Both the position numbers and the translations under genes were made by a program. From Deltaproteobacteria bacterium (GTDB lineage Bacteria > Desulfobacterota > Desulfarculia > Adiutricales > Adiutricaceae), in NCBI GenBank assembly GCA_031278835.1, contig JAITJP010000305.1:1-12841 (forward strand): a stretch of DNA of 12,841 nucleotides, read 5' to 3'. Each line of letters begins with the position of its first letter. Positions within the stretch are counted from its first letter, which is position 1. This document shows, in pieces, positions 1 to 6,323 of this stretch. The notes under the pieces were generated by a model that was not told the DNA's origin, ran no database searches, and worked only from the letters and a program-made list of their open reading frames with translations.

Positions 1-78
1 TCGGGGATATAGTAGTAAGTTTGACTAGTTAGGGATAGTTTTTTCTTTTTTTTCTTTTTTTGAGGCTTTAGTGTTTTC
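1..78 (+). other. T-rich leader upstream of selB
   Basis: No gene is visible. Positions 39-60 are almost pure pyrimidine (runs of T broken by single C). This could be the tail of an upstream terminator or an unstructured selB leader. No convincing inverted repeat precedes the T tract within the window, and no -10 box sits at proper spacing from the TTGACT at 21-26. A GAGG at 62-65 is the only Shine-Dalgarno-like sequence before the selB ATG, at a longish 13-nt spacing. Confidence 0.4.
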
Positions 79-2049
79 ATGGCTTCCCAGCGCCACCTGA
101 CCATCGGAACGGCCGGTCACGTTGACCACGGCAAAACCGCCTTGGTTAAAGCCCTAACCGGCATTGACACCGATCGTTTAAGCGAAGAAAAAAGGCGGGG
201 CATTACCATTGAAAACGGTTTCGCCCATTTGAGCTTTAAAGACGGCCTGGTGGCCGGGATTATCGACGTGCCCGGTCATGAACGTTTCGTGCGGCACATG
301 TTGGCCGGCTCGGGCGGAATCGACCTGGCCCTTTTGGTGGTGGCCGCCGATGACGGGGTCATGCCGCAAACCAGGGAACACCTTGATATTTTAAAGCTTT
401 TGAATATAAAAACTGGCCTAGTGGCCTTAACCAAGTCTGACCTAATCTCAGACCCAGAGTGGCTGGATTTAATTATGGACGAGGTTAGGACTTTAACCCA
501 GGGGGCCTTTCAAAACGACTTAGCCATCGTGCCGGTTTCCGCCCAAACCAACCAGGGCCTAGAGGAGTTAACTCAAGAGCTCCATAAGGCCCTTTTAAGG
601 GCCGCTCCCCGCTCGGTGGGGCCTTCCTTTAGATTGCCCCTGGATCGGGTTTTTACCATGGACGGCTTTGGCACCGTGGTTACCGGCACCCTTTTGGACG
701 GCCCAATCAAGACCGGGGATCAGCTTATGGCCTATCCGCAAGAAATCGAGAGCCGGGTCAAGCAGATCCAAGTTTACGGCCAAAGCGCTGACTTGGCCTA
801 TCCCGGTCAAAGGGTGGCCTTGAATCTGGCCGGCTTAAAGAAAAGCGACTTAAAGCGAGGCGACCTTTTGGCCAGGCCCGGCAGTTTGCATAATACTTTT
901 ATGCTAGACGTTCATTTGTCGGTTTTACCCAACTCGCCCTTTTCTTTAAAAAATAACGCTCTGGTCCAACTGCATTTGTCGGCCCGGGAAGTCACGGCCA
1001 AGGTGGTTTTGATGAAATCCGAGCGCTTAACGGCCGGGGAAAGCGATTACGCCCAGTTGCGTTTGACCGTGCCGGTGGTGGCCCGCCGCGGCGATCGACT
1101 GGTTATCCGTTTAGCCTCGCCGCCCATTACCATAGGCGGCGGCGAGATCTTAGACGCCTTTCCCCAAAAACATCGGCGCCATAAGCCCGCGGTTATCGAC
1201 CAATACCAGACCAAAGAATCGGGCACTCTGAGGCAACGCCTGGAACTGGCCATAAGCGAGAGGCCGGGCACTTTCGCCACATTGCCCCAATTGGTCCTTA
1301 GGGCCGACTTGGGGCCCCTGGCCAAAGCCGAGGCCAATAAATTAGCCGATCAAGGCTTAATCGTGGCTTTAACTAAAGACATTTTTATCCATAAGTCAGA
1401 AATTAACTCATTAACCCAAAAGCTGAAAAATTTATTAACCAATTATCATAAAAGTAATCCCTTTAACCAAGGCCTCTCCACTGGGGAGATTCGCGAAAAA
1501 CTGGCCCCCAGGGCCGCCCCGTCGGCCTGGGAGGGCTTACAAAAATACTGGAAAAGTAACCATATCATCAGCCAAGAGGCTGGTTTTACTCGTCTTAGTT
1601 CTTTTGAACCAAAGGTCGATGAAGCCGAAAACCACTACCTGCGACTTTTGGAGGGCGATTATTTGGCCTTTGGCCTGAAACCCCTGGCCACCTCCATGGT
1701 CCGGCCAGCCGATGACCCGGATTCAAACCGCCGCCGCAAAGCCGCTTTGGCCACTTTGGTGCGCTCCGGCCAGCTGATCCCCTTGGATAGCCTTTATCAC
1801 ATGCACTTCCAGGCCTACCAAGAAGCCTGGGAGTATTTTAAGGCCCTGGCCAAAAACGGCCCGGTGGAACTGGCCGCTTTTCGAGACGCCTTGAATACTT
1901 CCAGAAAGATCGCCTTCGCCATTTTGGAGAGTTTTGAAAACCGGGCCTTGGCCCTAAAATCCGGTTCCGGCCGCTTGCCCCGAGCCATTGATTCCTTGGC
2001 CGGCCGCCTGGGGGTCAAAGACGACTCCCTGGGAGAAAAAAGCCAATGA
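79..2049 (+). CDS. selB: Selenocysteine-specific translation elongation factor SelB
   Basis: SelB is the GTPase that carries Sec-tRNA(Sec) to the ribosome and binds the SECIS hairpin next to a UGA codon. The 656-residue product has an EF-Tu-like GTPase domain with G1 GTAGHVDHGKT at residues 10-20, the switch region RRGITIE near 39-45, G3 DVPGHE at 63-68 and G4 TKSD at 118-121, where SelB proteins often have T for N. EF-Tu-like beta-barrel domains follow, then a C-terminal part of about 270 residues where the family has winged helices that bind SECIS RNA. Length is close to the roughly 610-640 residues usual for bacterial SelB. The ATG at 79 was chosen because homology begins at once (HLTIGTAGHVDHGK). 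It is first in a selB-selD-yedF-selA series and serves the UGA-containing fdhF downstream. Confidence 0.96.
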   Translation: MASQRHLTIGTAGHVDHGKTALVKALTGIDTDRLSEEKRRGITIENGFAHLSFKDGLVAGIIDVPGHERFVRHMLAGSGGIDLALLVVAADDGVMPQTREHLDILKLLNIKTGLVALTKSDLISDPEWLDLIMDEVRTLTQGAFQNDLAIVPVSAQTNQGLEELTQELHKALLRAAPRSVGPSFRLPLDRVFTMDGFGTVVTGTLLDGPIKTGDQLMAYPQEIESRVKQIQVYGQSADLAYPGQRVALNLAGLKKSDLKRGDLLARPGSLHNTFMLDVHLSVLPNSPFSLKNNALVQLHLSAREVTAKVVLMKSERLTAGESDYAQLRLTVPVVARRGDRLVIRLASPPITIGGGEILDAFPQKHRRHKPAVIDQYQTKESGTLRQRLELAISERPGTFATLPQLVLRADLGPLAKAEANKLADQGLIVALTKDIFIHKSEINSLTQKLKNLLTNYHKSNPFNQGLSTGEIREKLAPRAAPSAWEGLQKYWKSNHIISQEAGFTRLSSFEPKVDEAENHYLRLLEGDYLAFGLKPLATSMVRPADDPDSNRRRKAALATLVRSGQLIPLDSLYHMHFQAYQEAWEYFKALAKNGPVELAAFRDALNTSRKIAFAILESFENRALALKSGSGRLPRAIDSLAGRLGVKDDSLGEKSQ

Positions 2050-2071
2050 GCCCAAAGCCAAATCTCTTGGA

Positions 2072-2110
2072 CCATAAGCCCGGGGCCCGACCCGGGGCCC
2101 GGGCTTATGG
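2072..2110 (+). other. Strong intercistronic hairpin between selB and selD
   Basis: CCATAAGCCCGGG (2072-2084) is perfectly complementary to CCCGGGCTTATGG (2098-2110). Inside, after one mismatch, CCC pairs with GGG. The loop region contains a duplicated CCCGGGGCCC (2079-2088 and 2091-2100). No T run follows, so it does not look like a normal intrinsic terminator. It may stabilise or process the operon mRNA, or tune selD relative to selB. Confidence 0.7.
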
Positions 2111-2135
2111 GCCAGCCTTGGGGAGAAGCGCCTAA

Positions 2136-3167
2136 ATGAGCCAGAGCTTAATGTCATTTTGCCCCACCGGCGGCTGCGGGGCCAAGGTCGATCCGGCCCT
2201 TTTGTCAAAGTTTTTGACCCTTTTGCCCCAAAACAAGCCCGAGCAACTCTTGGTTGGCTTTGAGAGCTCAGACGACGCCGCCGTTTGGCAACTTAGCCCG
2301 GACACGGCCATCATCAGCACCGTGGATTTTTTTCCGCCCATGGTAAATGATCCTAAGCTTTTTGGCCGAATCGCCGCCACCAACGCCTTAAGCGACGTTT
2401 ACGCCATGGGCGGGCGGCCCATCATGGCCCTTAACTTGGTTTGCTATCCCCAAAAACTGGACCCGGAAATCATGGCCGAGATCTTGGCCGGTGGGGCCGA
2501 AGTCCTGGCCCAAGCCGGGGCCTTTTTGGCCGGCGGTCATTCCATTTACGACCCTGAACCTAAATACGGCTTGGCCGTGACCGGTTTGGCCCATCCGGAA
2601 AAAATCCGCCGCAATAATACTCTTAAAATTGGCGACGCCCTTATTTTAACCAAAGCCCTGGGCGTGGGCCTGATTTTAAGCGCCCACCGGGTGGAGGCGG
2701 CCAGCTTGGCAGATTTTGAGGCGGCCACTAATTCCATGACCAGATTAAACGGCCCGGCCGCCCAGGCCCTGGAACCCTTTGGGGTCAGCGCCGTGACCGA
2801 CGTGACCGGTTTTGGTTTACTGGGCCATTTAAGCGAAATGGCCGGAAACCATTACACCATTTATTTAAATTTTGATTCCCTGCCCCTTTTGCCCGGGGCC
2901 CTCAATTACGCCCGGGAATTTTTCGCCACGGCTTTGGGCCAGCGAAATCGCAACAATTTAAGCCATCGGGTCCAGTTACGGGGCTTGGATCCGGCCCAGG
3001 AAGAAATTCTCTTTGACCCCCAGACCTCCGGCGGTCTGGCCATTTCAGTTCCGGCCCAGCGGGCTTTGGCCCTAGTCGCGGCCCTAAAAGCCAGCGACCC
3101 CGAGTCGGCCATCATTGGCCAAGTCTCGGAGCGCCGCCCCGGTGACCCGGCCGTGGTGGCCCTTTGA
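2136..3167 (+). CDS. selD: Selenide, water dikinase (selenophosphate synthetase)
   Basis: SelD makes selenophosphate, the Se donor for Sec synthesis, from selenide and ATP in the cytoplasm. The 343-residue product has the N-terminal catalytic segment GGCGAK, with Cys14 and Lys17 matching E. coli Cys17 and Lys20 by alignment from memory, so this is a Cys and not a Sec form. Other family signatures are the SSDDAAV Asp pair that binds metal-ATP, NALSDVYAMGG, GGHSI, the VTDVTGFGLLGHL segment and DPQTSGGL near the C-terminus. The ATG at 2136 is preceded by GGGGAG at 2120-2125 with 10 nt spacing; a second Met at residue 6 is a less likely start. It lies 86 nt after selB and 30 nt before yedF, consistent with one transcript. 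Confidence 0.96.
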   Translation: MSQSLMSFCPTGGCGAKVDPALLSKFLTLLPQNKPEQLLVGFESSDDAAVWQLSPDTAIISTVDFFPPMVNDPKLFGRIAATNALSDVYAMGGRPIMALNLVCYPQKLDPEIMAEILAGGAEVLAQAGAFLAGGHSIYDPEPKYGLAVTGLAHPEKIRRNNTLKIGDALILTKALGVGLILSAHRVEAASLADFEAATNSMTRLNGPAAQALEPFGVSAVTDVTGFGLLGHLSEMAGNHYTIYLNFDSLPLLPGALNYAREFFATALGQRNRNNLSHRVQLRGLDPAQEEILFDPQTSGGLAISVPAQRALALVAALKASDPESAIIGQVSERRPGDPAVVAL

Positions 3168-3197
3168 GCTTGAGGCCAGAAAAATTCAGGAGTTACC

Positions 3198-3800
3198 ATG
3201 ACAACCATCAACATGCTGGGTCAGCCCTGCCCCTTGCCGGTTATTAACGCCAAAAAAGCCCTAAGAGAACACCGCCTGGGCCAAACCGTGACCGTTTTGG
3301 TCGACAATGACATCGCCGTCCAGAATCTTAGCAAAATGGCCCGGAGCCTGGGCCATCAGGTCAGCCTAACTACCCAGGCCGACGGTTCCTTTGAGGTGGC
3401 CATCACCATCCAAGATTTAGGGCCTGAGACCAAAGGCCACCAAAATAGCGGTAATTTGGATAGCGGTAATTTGGTCGTGGCCATTAGCCGAGAGCTCATG
3501 GGTCACGGCGATGAAAAGTTGGGCAAAAGCCTACTTAAGGCCTTTATTTTTTCCCTAACCGAGGTGCGGCCCTACCCCGAGTATTTGTTGTTTTTTAACG
3601 GCGGGGCTTATCTGACCACGGAAGGCTCCAGCTCGATAGCCGATCTGCAAAGCCTCATTGAAAAAGGCACCATCGTCAGTACCTGCGGGGCTTGCCTAGA
3701 TTTTTATAACCTTAAGGAGAAACTTAAGGTTGGAAACGTCACCAACATGTTTGCCATAGCCCAAACCATGGCCCAGGCCGGCCGGCTTATTAATATCTAA
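3198..3800 (+). CDS. yedF: Sulfurtransferase-like selenium metabolism protein YedF
   Basis: The 200-residue protein has two parts. Residues 1-75 are TusA/SirA-like, with the CPLP motif (Cys11 to Pro14) that carries the reactive Cys in this fold. Residues of about 92-200 are DsrE-like, with a second conserved Cys region (TCGACLDF) near 158-165. The two-domain form is found almost only in genomes with selD, so a role in handling reactive selenium or delivering it to SelD is inferred; the biochemical role is not settled. The start has a good AGGAG at 3188-3192, 5 nt before the ATG. It sits between selD and selA, the usual context. The linker contains a 15-bp tandem duplication. Confidence 0.9.
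   Translation: MTTINMLGQPCPLPVINAKKALREHRLGQTVTVLVDNDIAVQNLSKMARSLGHQVSLTTQADGSFEVAITIQDLGPETKGHQNSGNLDSGNLVVAISRELMGHGDEKLGKSLLKAFIFSLTEVRPYPEYLLFFNGGAYLTTEGSSSIADLQSLIEKGTIVSTCGACLDFYNLKEKLKVGNVTNMFAIAQTMAQAGRLINI
3445..3474 (+). repeat. Exact 15-bp tandem duplication in the yedF linker
   Basis: ATAGCGGTAATTTGG occurs twice without a gap (3445-3459, 3460-3474) and keeps the frame, giving the repeated residues SGNL in the segment NSGNLDSGNL. It lies in the linker between the TusA-like and DsrE-like domains, where a five-residue insertion should be tolerated. Exact identity suggests a recent slippage event. Confidence 0.85.
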
Positions 3801-3806
3801 AAGCCA

Positions 3807-3833
3807 GGCCTAAAGCCCTGGGGGCTTTAGGCC
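3807..3833 (+). other. Intercistronic hairpin between yedF and selA
   Basis: GGCCTAAAGCCC (3807-3818) pairs perfectly with GGGCTTTAGGCC (3822-3833) around a TGG loop. GGAGAGATTTGAC follows with no T tract, so it is not a standard terminator. Like the selB-selD hairpin it could protect or process the mRNA, or partly attenuate selA. Confidence 0.65.
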
Positions 3834-3866
3834 GGAGAGATTTGACTAGGGCTTAAAAGGAAAAAA

Positions 3867-5273
3867 ATGGACCGGCTTTCGGAAATATTAAGGCAAATTC
3901 CCAAAGTGGAAAAAGTTCTGACCTGGACTCGCGGGGACAGCGCTCTTTTAAGGGTCTCTCGGCCCAGGCTGGTTTACGCCATTAGGGAAGTGTTGGAGCG
4001 GCTGAGGCGGGATTTAATTGACCTTAAAACCGAGCGAATTCCCGCCCAGGAGGAGTTAAAAGCCCTGGTCATCGAAAGGGCCCTGGAGCGGCAAAGGCCC
4101 TCCTTAGGGGAGGTCATCAACGCCACCGGGGTGGTTTTGCACACCAATCTGGGCCGGGCCCCCTTACCCGAGCTGGCTTTGGCCGAGCTGAGCCGCTTGG
4201 CTGGGGGCTATTGCGCTTTGGAGTATGACCCGGCTACTGGAAAAAGAATGGATCGACTTAAGGCTCTTGAGGAGCTTTTGATGGCCCTGACCGGAGCCGA
4301 GGCGGCCACCGTGGTCAACAATAACGCCGCCGCCCTTTTTTTACTCATGACCGTTTTGGGCCAAGGCGGCCCGGTGGCCATCTCCAGGGGTGAGCTGGTG
4401 GAAATAGGCGGCTCCTTTCGTTTGGCCGAAATTATCGAGGCGGCCGGGGTGACCTTAAAGGAAGTCGGCTCGACTAATCGGACCCTTTTGGCTGATTATG
4501 AAAAAGCCAGCCAGATCGAAGAGTTGGCCTTAATTTTAAAAGTCCACGCCTCAAATTTTCGCCAGCTTGGCTATACTTCCCAGACCAGCCTGGCCGAACT
4601 GGTGCCCTTGGCCCGAGAAAAAGCCCTGCCTCTGGTGGTCGATTTGGGCAGCGGGGCCTTAATCGATTTGTCGGAATTGGGCATAAGCGATGAGCTGACC
4701 GTCCAAAAGGCCCTGGCCCTGGGCGCTGACCTGGTTTGTTTTAGCTGCGACAAACTCCTGGGCGGGCCCCAGGCCGGGGTCATCGCCGGGCAAAGCCATC
4801 TGCTTAAAAAAATCAAAGCCCACCCGCTGATGAGAACGGTTCGGCCCGGAAAATTGACCTTGGCGGCCTTGGAAATGACCTTAAAGCTTTACCAAGACCA
4901 GGCTGAAGGTTACCAACAAATCCCCACTTACCGGATGCTTCACTATAGCCCCGAGCAATTGCGCCAGATGGCCCTTAAACTTAAGAAAATTTTGGCAGAT
5001 TGCCCGGGCCTTAAAGTCTCCCTAATGGAAGTTAGCGGCCAGATTGGCGGCGGTGCCGCTCCGGAACAACCCCTGGCTTCCTGGGCCGTGGCCCTGGAGG
5101 CCCAAGACTGGCCCATAAACGCCCTTGAAGAAAAACTTAGAAAAAATGATCCGCCCATCGTGGCCAGAATCGTTAAAGACCGCTTACTTTTAGACCTTAG
5201 GACCATTTTTTCCCAGCAAATGGTTTTAATTAAAGAAGCTCTAAATCGGGCCCTGGGCCAAGGCCCGAGCTAA
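3867..5273 (+). CDS. selA: L-seryl-tRNA(Sec) selenium transferase (Sec synthase)
   Basis: SelA is a PLP enzyme that converts seryl-tRNA(Sec) to selenocysteyl-tRNA(Sec) using selenophosphate from SelD. The 468-residue product matches the usual length (about 460). Landmarks are the N-terminal region RQIPKVEKVL, the segment NATGVVLHTNLGRAPLP near residue 85-102, VVNNNAAAL in the PLP-binding fold, SRGELVEIGGSFR, and CDKLLGGPQAG, in which Lys296 is the expected PLP-binding lysine (E. coli Lys295). The ATG at 3867 follows an AAAAGG tract at 3855-3860. It ends the selenium operon and its stop codon lies inside a terminator stem. Presence of selA rather than PSTK/SepSecS shows the bacterial route of Sec synthesis. 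Confidence 0.96.
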   Translation: MDRLSEILRQIPKVEKVLTWTRGDSALLRVSRPRLVYAIREVLERLRRDLIDLKTERIPAQEELKALVIERALERQRPSLGEVINATGVVLHTNLGRAPLPELALAELSRLAGGYCALEYDPATGKRMDRLKALEELLMALTGAEAATVVNNNAAALFLLMTVLGQGGPVAISRGELVEIGGSFRLAEIIEAAGVTLKEVGSTNRTLLADYEKASQIEELALILKVHASNFRQLGYTSQTSLAELVPLAREKALPLVVDLGSGALIDLSELGISDELTVQKALALGADLVCFSCDKLLGGPQAGVIAGQSHLLKKIKAHPLMRTVRPGKLTLAALEMTLKLYQDQAEGYQQIPTYRMLHYSPEQLRQMALKLKKILADCPGLKVSLMEVSGQIGGGAAPEQPLASWAVALEAQDWPINALEEKLRKNDPPIVARIVKDRLLLDLRTIFSQQMVLIKEALNRALGQGPS

Positions 5274-5329
5274 GCGAGAACAATTTTGGCCAAGGGCCCC
5301 TGGCCAAAATTGATCTTGCTTAGGTTTTT
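5270..5329 (+). terminator. Intrinsic terminator of the selenium operon
   Basis: CAATTTTGGCCA (5281-5292) pairs perfectly with TGGCCAAAATTG (5301-5312) around an 8-nt loop. Past one A-A mismatch the stem continues for ten more pairs (5270-5279 with 5314-5323, one of them G-U), taking in the selA stop codon. Five T follow at 5325-5329. This is a strong candidate terminator that separates the selenium genes from the downstream region. Confidence 0.8.
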
Positions 5330-5437
5330 GTGTCAAATTTTTTGGGCAGGCCATGAGGGGCCTGGGCCGGGCCGCTTAAGTATTCGGCTTAATTTCTAAT
5401 TGGATAGGTCATGGCTTCGCCCGGGGCTGTCAAAATC

Positions 5438-5466
5438 TTGTAAAGAGCCCATATTTCTGTTATATT
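5438..5466 (+). promoter_or_regulatory. Candidate sigma70-type promoter for MOSC-fdhF
   Basis: TTGTAA (5438-5443) and TATATT (5461-5466) match the -35 and -10 consensus at 4 of 6 and 5 of 6 bases with an ideal 17-bp spacer. Transcription would begin near 5473, directly at the left edge of the 5475-5520 dyad. It lies after the selA terminator, so it would serve the MOSC gene and possibly fdhF. Evidence is base pattern and position only. Confidence 0.4.
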
Positions 5467-5474
5467 ATTAAATA

Positions 5475-5520
5475 ATTGACGGCCGCTTGGCCAAATAATT
5501 ATTTGGCCATATTTGTCAAT
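5475..5520. promoter_or_regulatory. 22-bp perfect palindrome within a wider dyad
   Basis: TGGCCAAATAA (5488-5498) is followed at once by its reverse complement (5499-5509). Flanking it, ATTGAC (5475-5480) is repeated inverted as GTCAAT (5515-5520). Its place just after the candidate promoter fits an operator for a dimeric or tetrameric regulator, or a hairpin at the very 5' end of the transcript. It does not match the FNR or ModE consensus as I remember them. No T run follows. Confidence 0.6.
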
Positions 5521-5686
5521 AAAAACGGGCCTCAATTTTAGAGAGAGAACCTTTTAAATCCCCCTAGTTTTAGTTTGTTTAGAGGCTGGCGTCGGGCGCG
5601 CTCAGCCAGGCCCGGAGTTTATGAAGCTTTTGACGGCTTTGCTCAGCTGGGCCGGGCCAGCTTCCCGAGAAGTTTTATACTGGTTT

Positions 5687-5715
5687 GTCACGTTTCGTTA
5701 CGTTTCGTCACGTTA
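5687..5715 (+). repeat. 10-bp tandem repeat, CGTTTCGTYA
   Basis: CGTTTCGTTA (5691-5700) and CGTTTCGTCA (5701-5710) are adjacent, preceded by GTCA and followed by a partial third copy, CGTTA. Such a 10-bp, one-helical-turn period is compatible with a repeated protein-binding site, but the region is also short enough to be simple slippage. Confidence 0.5.
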
Positions 5716-5737
5716 AGCCGGCCAAGGGCCTCCAGGG

Positions 5738-5763
5738 CCAAAAAAGGCCTCAAGGCCTTTTGG
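5738..5763 (+). other. GGCC hairpin just upstream of the MOSC ribosome-binding site
   Basis: AAAAGGCCT (5742-5750) is inverted as AGGCCTTTT (5753-5761); CC at 5738-5739 can pair with GG at 5762-5763 if two A are bulged. The 3' arm ends in TTTT and runs directly into GGGGAGGG (5762-5769), the best Shine-Dalgarno-like sequence before the MOSC start. It could be a weak attenuator or affect ribosome access. Confidence 0.45.
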
Positions 5764-5781
5764 GGAGGGCCAAAAGAGAAA

Positions 5782-6177
5782 TTGAAAGTTTTTGATTTTG
5801 TGCCAAGAAAAAGCCAGGGCCGAATTTTAGCCGTCTGCGCCGGCCGTCAAAAGGGTCAAGCCAAGAGAAACGTGGGCCAAGGCCAGCTTTTGAAAAACTT
5901 TGGCCTTAGCGGCGATTGCGACACCGGGCCCTCCAGTAGCCAGCTGGTCATTTCCTGCCAAGACGACCAGGCTTTGGCCAATGGACCGGTGGGCGGCTGG
6001 GGCTTAAGGGGCGAAAATCTCGTCATAACTTTAGATTTAACTGGAATACCAGTGGGAACCAGGCTTAGAAGCCAGGACGCCTTAATTGAACTAACCGGAA
6101 CCAAGGGGCCTTTTTTTACGGCCAGGGTTCTTTTACCGGGCATCGTCACCCAAGGCGATCCAATAATCGTAGAATAG
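5782..6177 (+). CDS. Divergent MOSC-domain protein lacking the conserved cysteine
   Basis: MOSC domains handle sulfur or molybdenum-cofactor chemistry; small stand-alone forms often lie near moa and FDH genes. The 131-residue product aligns from memory with such proteins: GRILAVCAGRQKG (residues 13-25), FGLSGDCDTG, then GENLVITLDLTGIPVGTRLR and a C-terminal FFTARVLLPGIVTQGDPI. Two hallmarks are altered. The usual H-G-x-W-H-R-Q stretch after GD is replaced by DTGPSSSQ, and the roughly 20-25-residue segment with the conserved KxCH..C and CIMPREG motifs between ELT and FFTARVL is absent. No ATG is in frame before the domain. TTG 5782 was chosen because GGAGG lies 13 nt upstream; GTG 5800 is the alternative. 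It may be a repurposed protein or a decaying gene. It is followed by 146 bp of AT-rich DNA before fdhF. Confidence 0.6.
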   Translation: MKVFDFVPRKSQGRILAVCAGRQKGQAKRNVGQGQLLKNFGLSGDCDTGPSSSQLVISCQDDQALANGPVGGWGLRGENLVITLDLTGIPVGTRLRSQDALIELTGTKGPFFTARVLLPGIVTQGDPIIVE

Positions 6178-6323
6178 AAACAGGCTTATTTTAGATTTTA
6201 AAATTTTTAGCTTTTGGCAGAGATTTTTATTTGTCTTAGGCTTATGAAGGTAAGATGTCCAGGCATTTTTACCATTTTTTGTTGATCTAGTCTGTTTTAA
6301 GGCTAGAAAGGAAGGACTTGACC

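Larger units (their letters stand above)
5324..5781. other. Gene-free structured region before the MOSC gene
   Basis: No protein with recognisable features is encoded here. The + strand is open from a TTG at 5575 in frame with the MOSC gene, but the translation up to 5781 is Arg/Ser-rich and looks non-coding. I searched by eye for a tRNA-Sec (UCA anticodon loop, TTCRANNC arm, 3' CCA) on both strands and saw none. The stretch does hold a small CAGGCC/GGCCTG hairpin (5347-5364), a candidate promoter, a large palindrome, a 10-bp repeat and an A/T-flanked GGCC hairpin, listed separately. Confidence 0.5.

Noticed and set aside
5575..5781. N-terminal extension of the MOSC frame from TTG 5575
   Set aside because: The translation is Arg/Ser-rich without family similarity, crosses a 10-bp repeat and a hairpin, and has no ribosome-binding site; MOSC similarity begins at about 5818.
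6218..6240. Possible sigma54 -24/-12 site (TTTGGCAG) upstream of fdhF
   Set aside because: GG of the -24 box is present but no GC at the required distance for the -12 box.
6244..6285. 13-codon ORF (MKVRCPGIFTIFC) before fdhF
   Set aside because: Too short, poor ribosome-binding site, no supporting context.
6318..6323. TTG 6318 as the fdhF start
   Set aside because: ATG 6324 has a well-spaced GGAAGG (6310-6315); the TTG would sit too close to it.
5324..6323. tRNA-Sec (selC) in the spacers
   Set aside because: No TCA anticodon stem, T-arm consensus or 3' CCA-ending acceptor stem was found on either strand by eye; a covariance search would be decisive.
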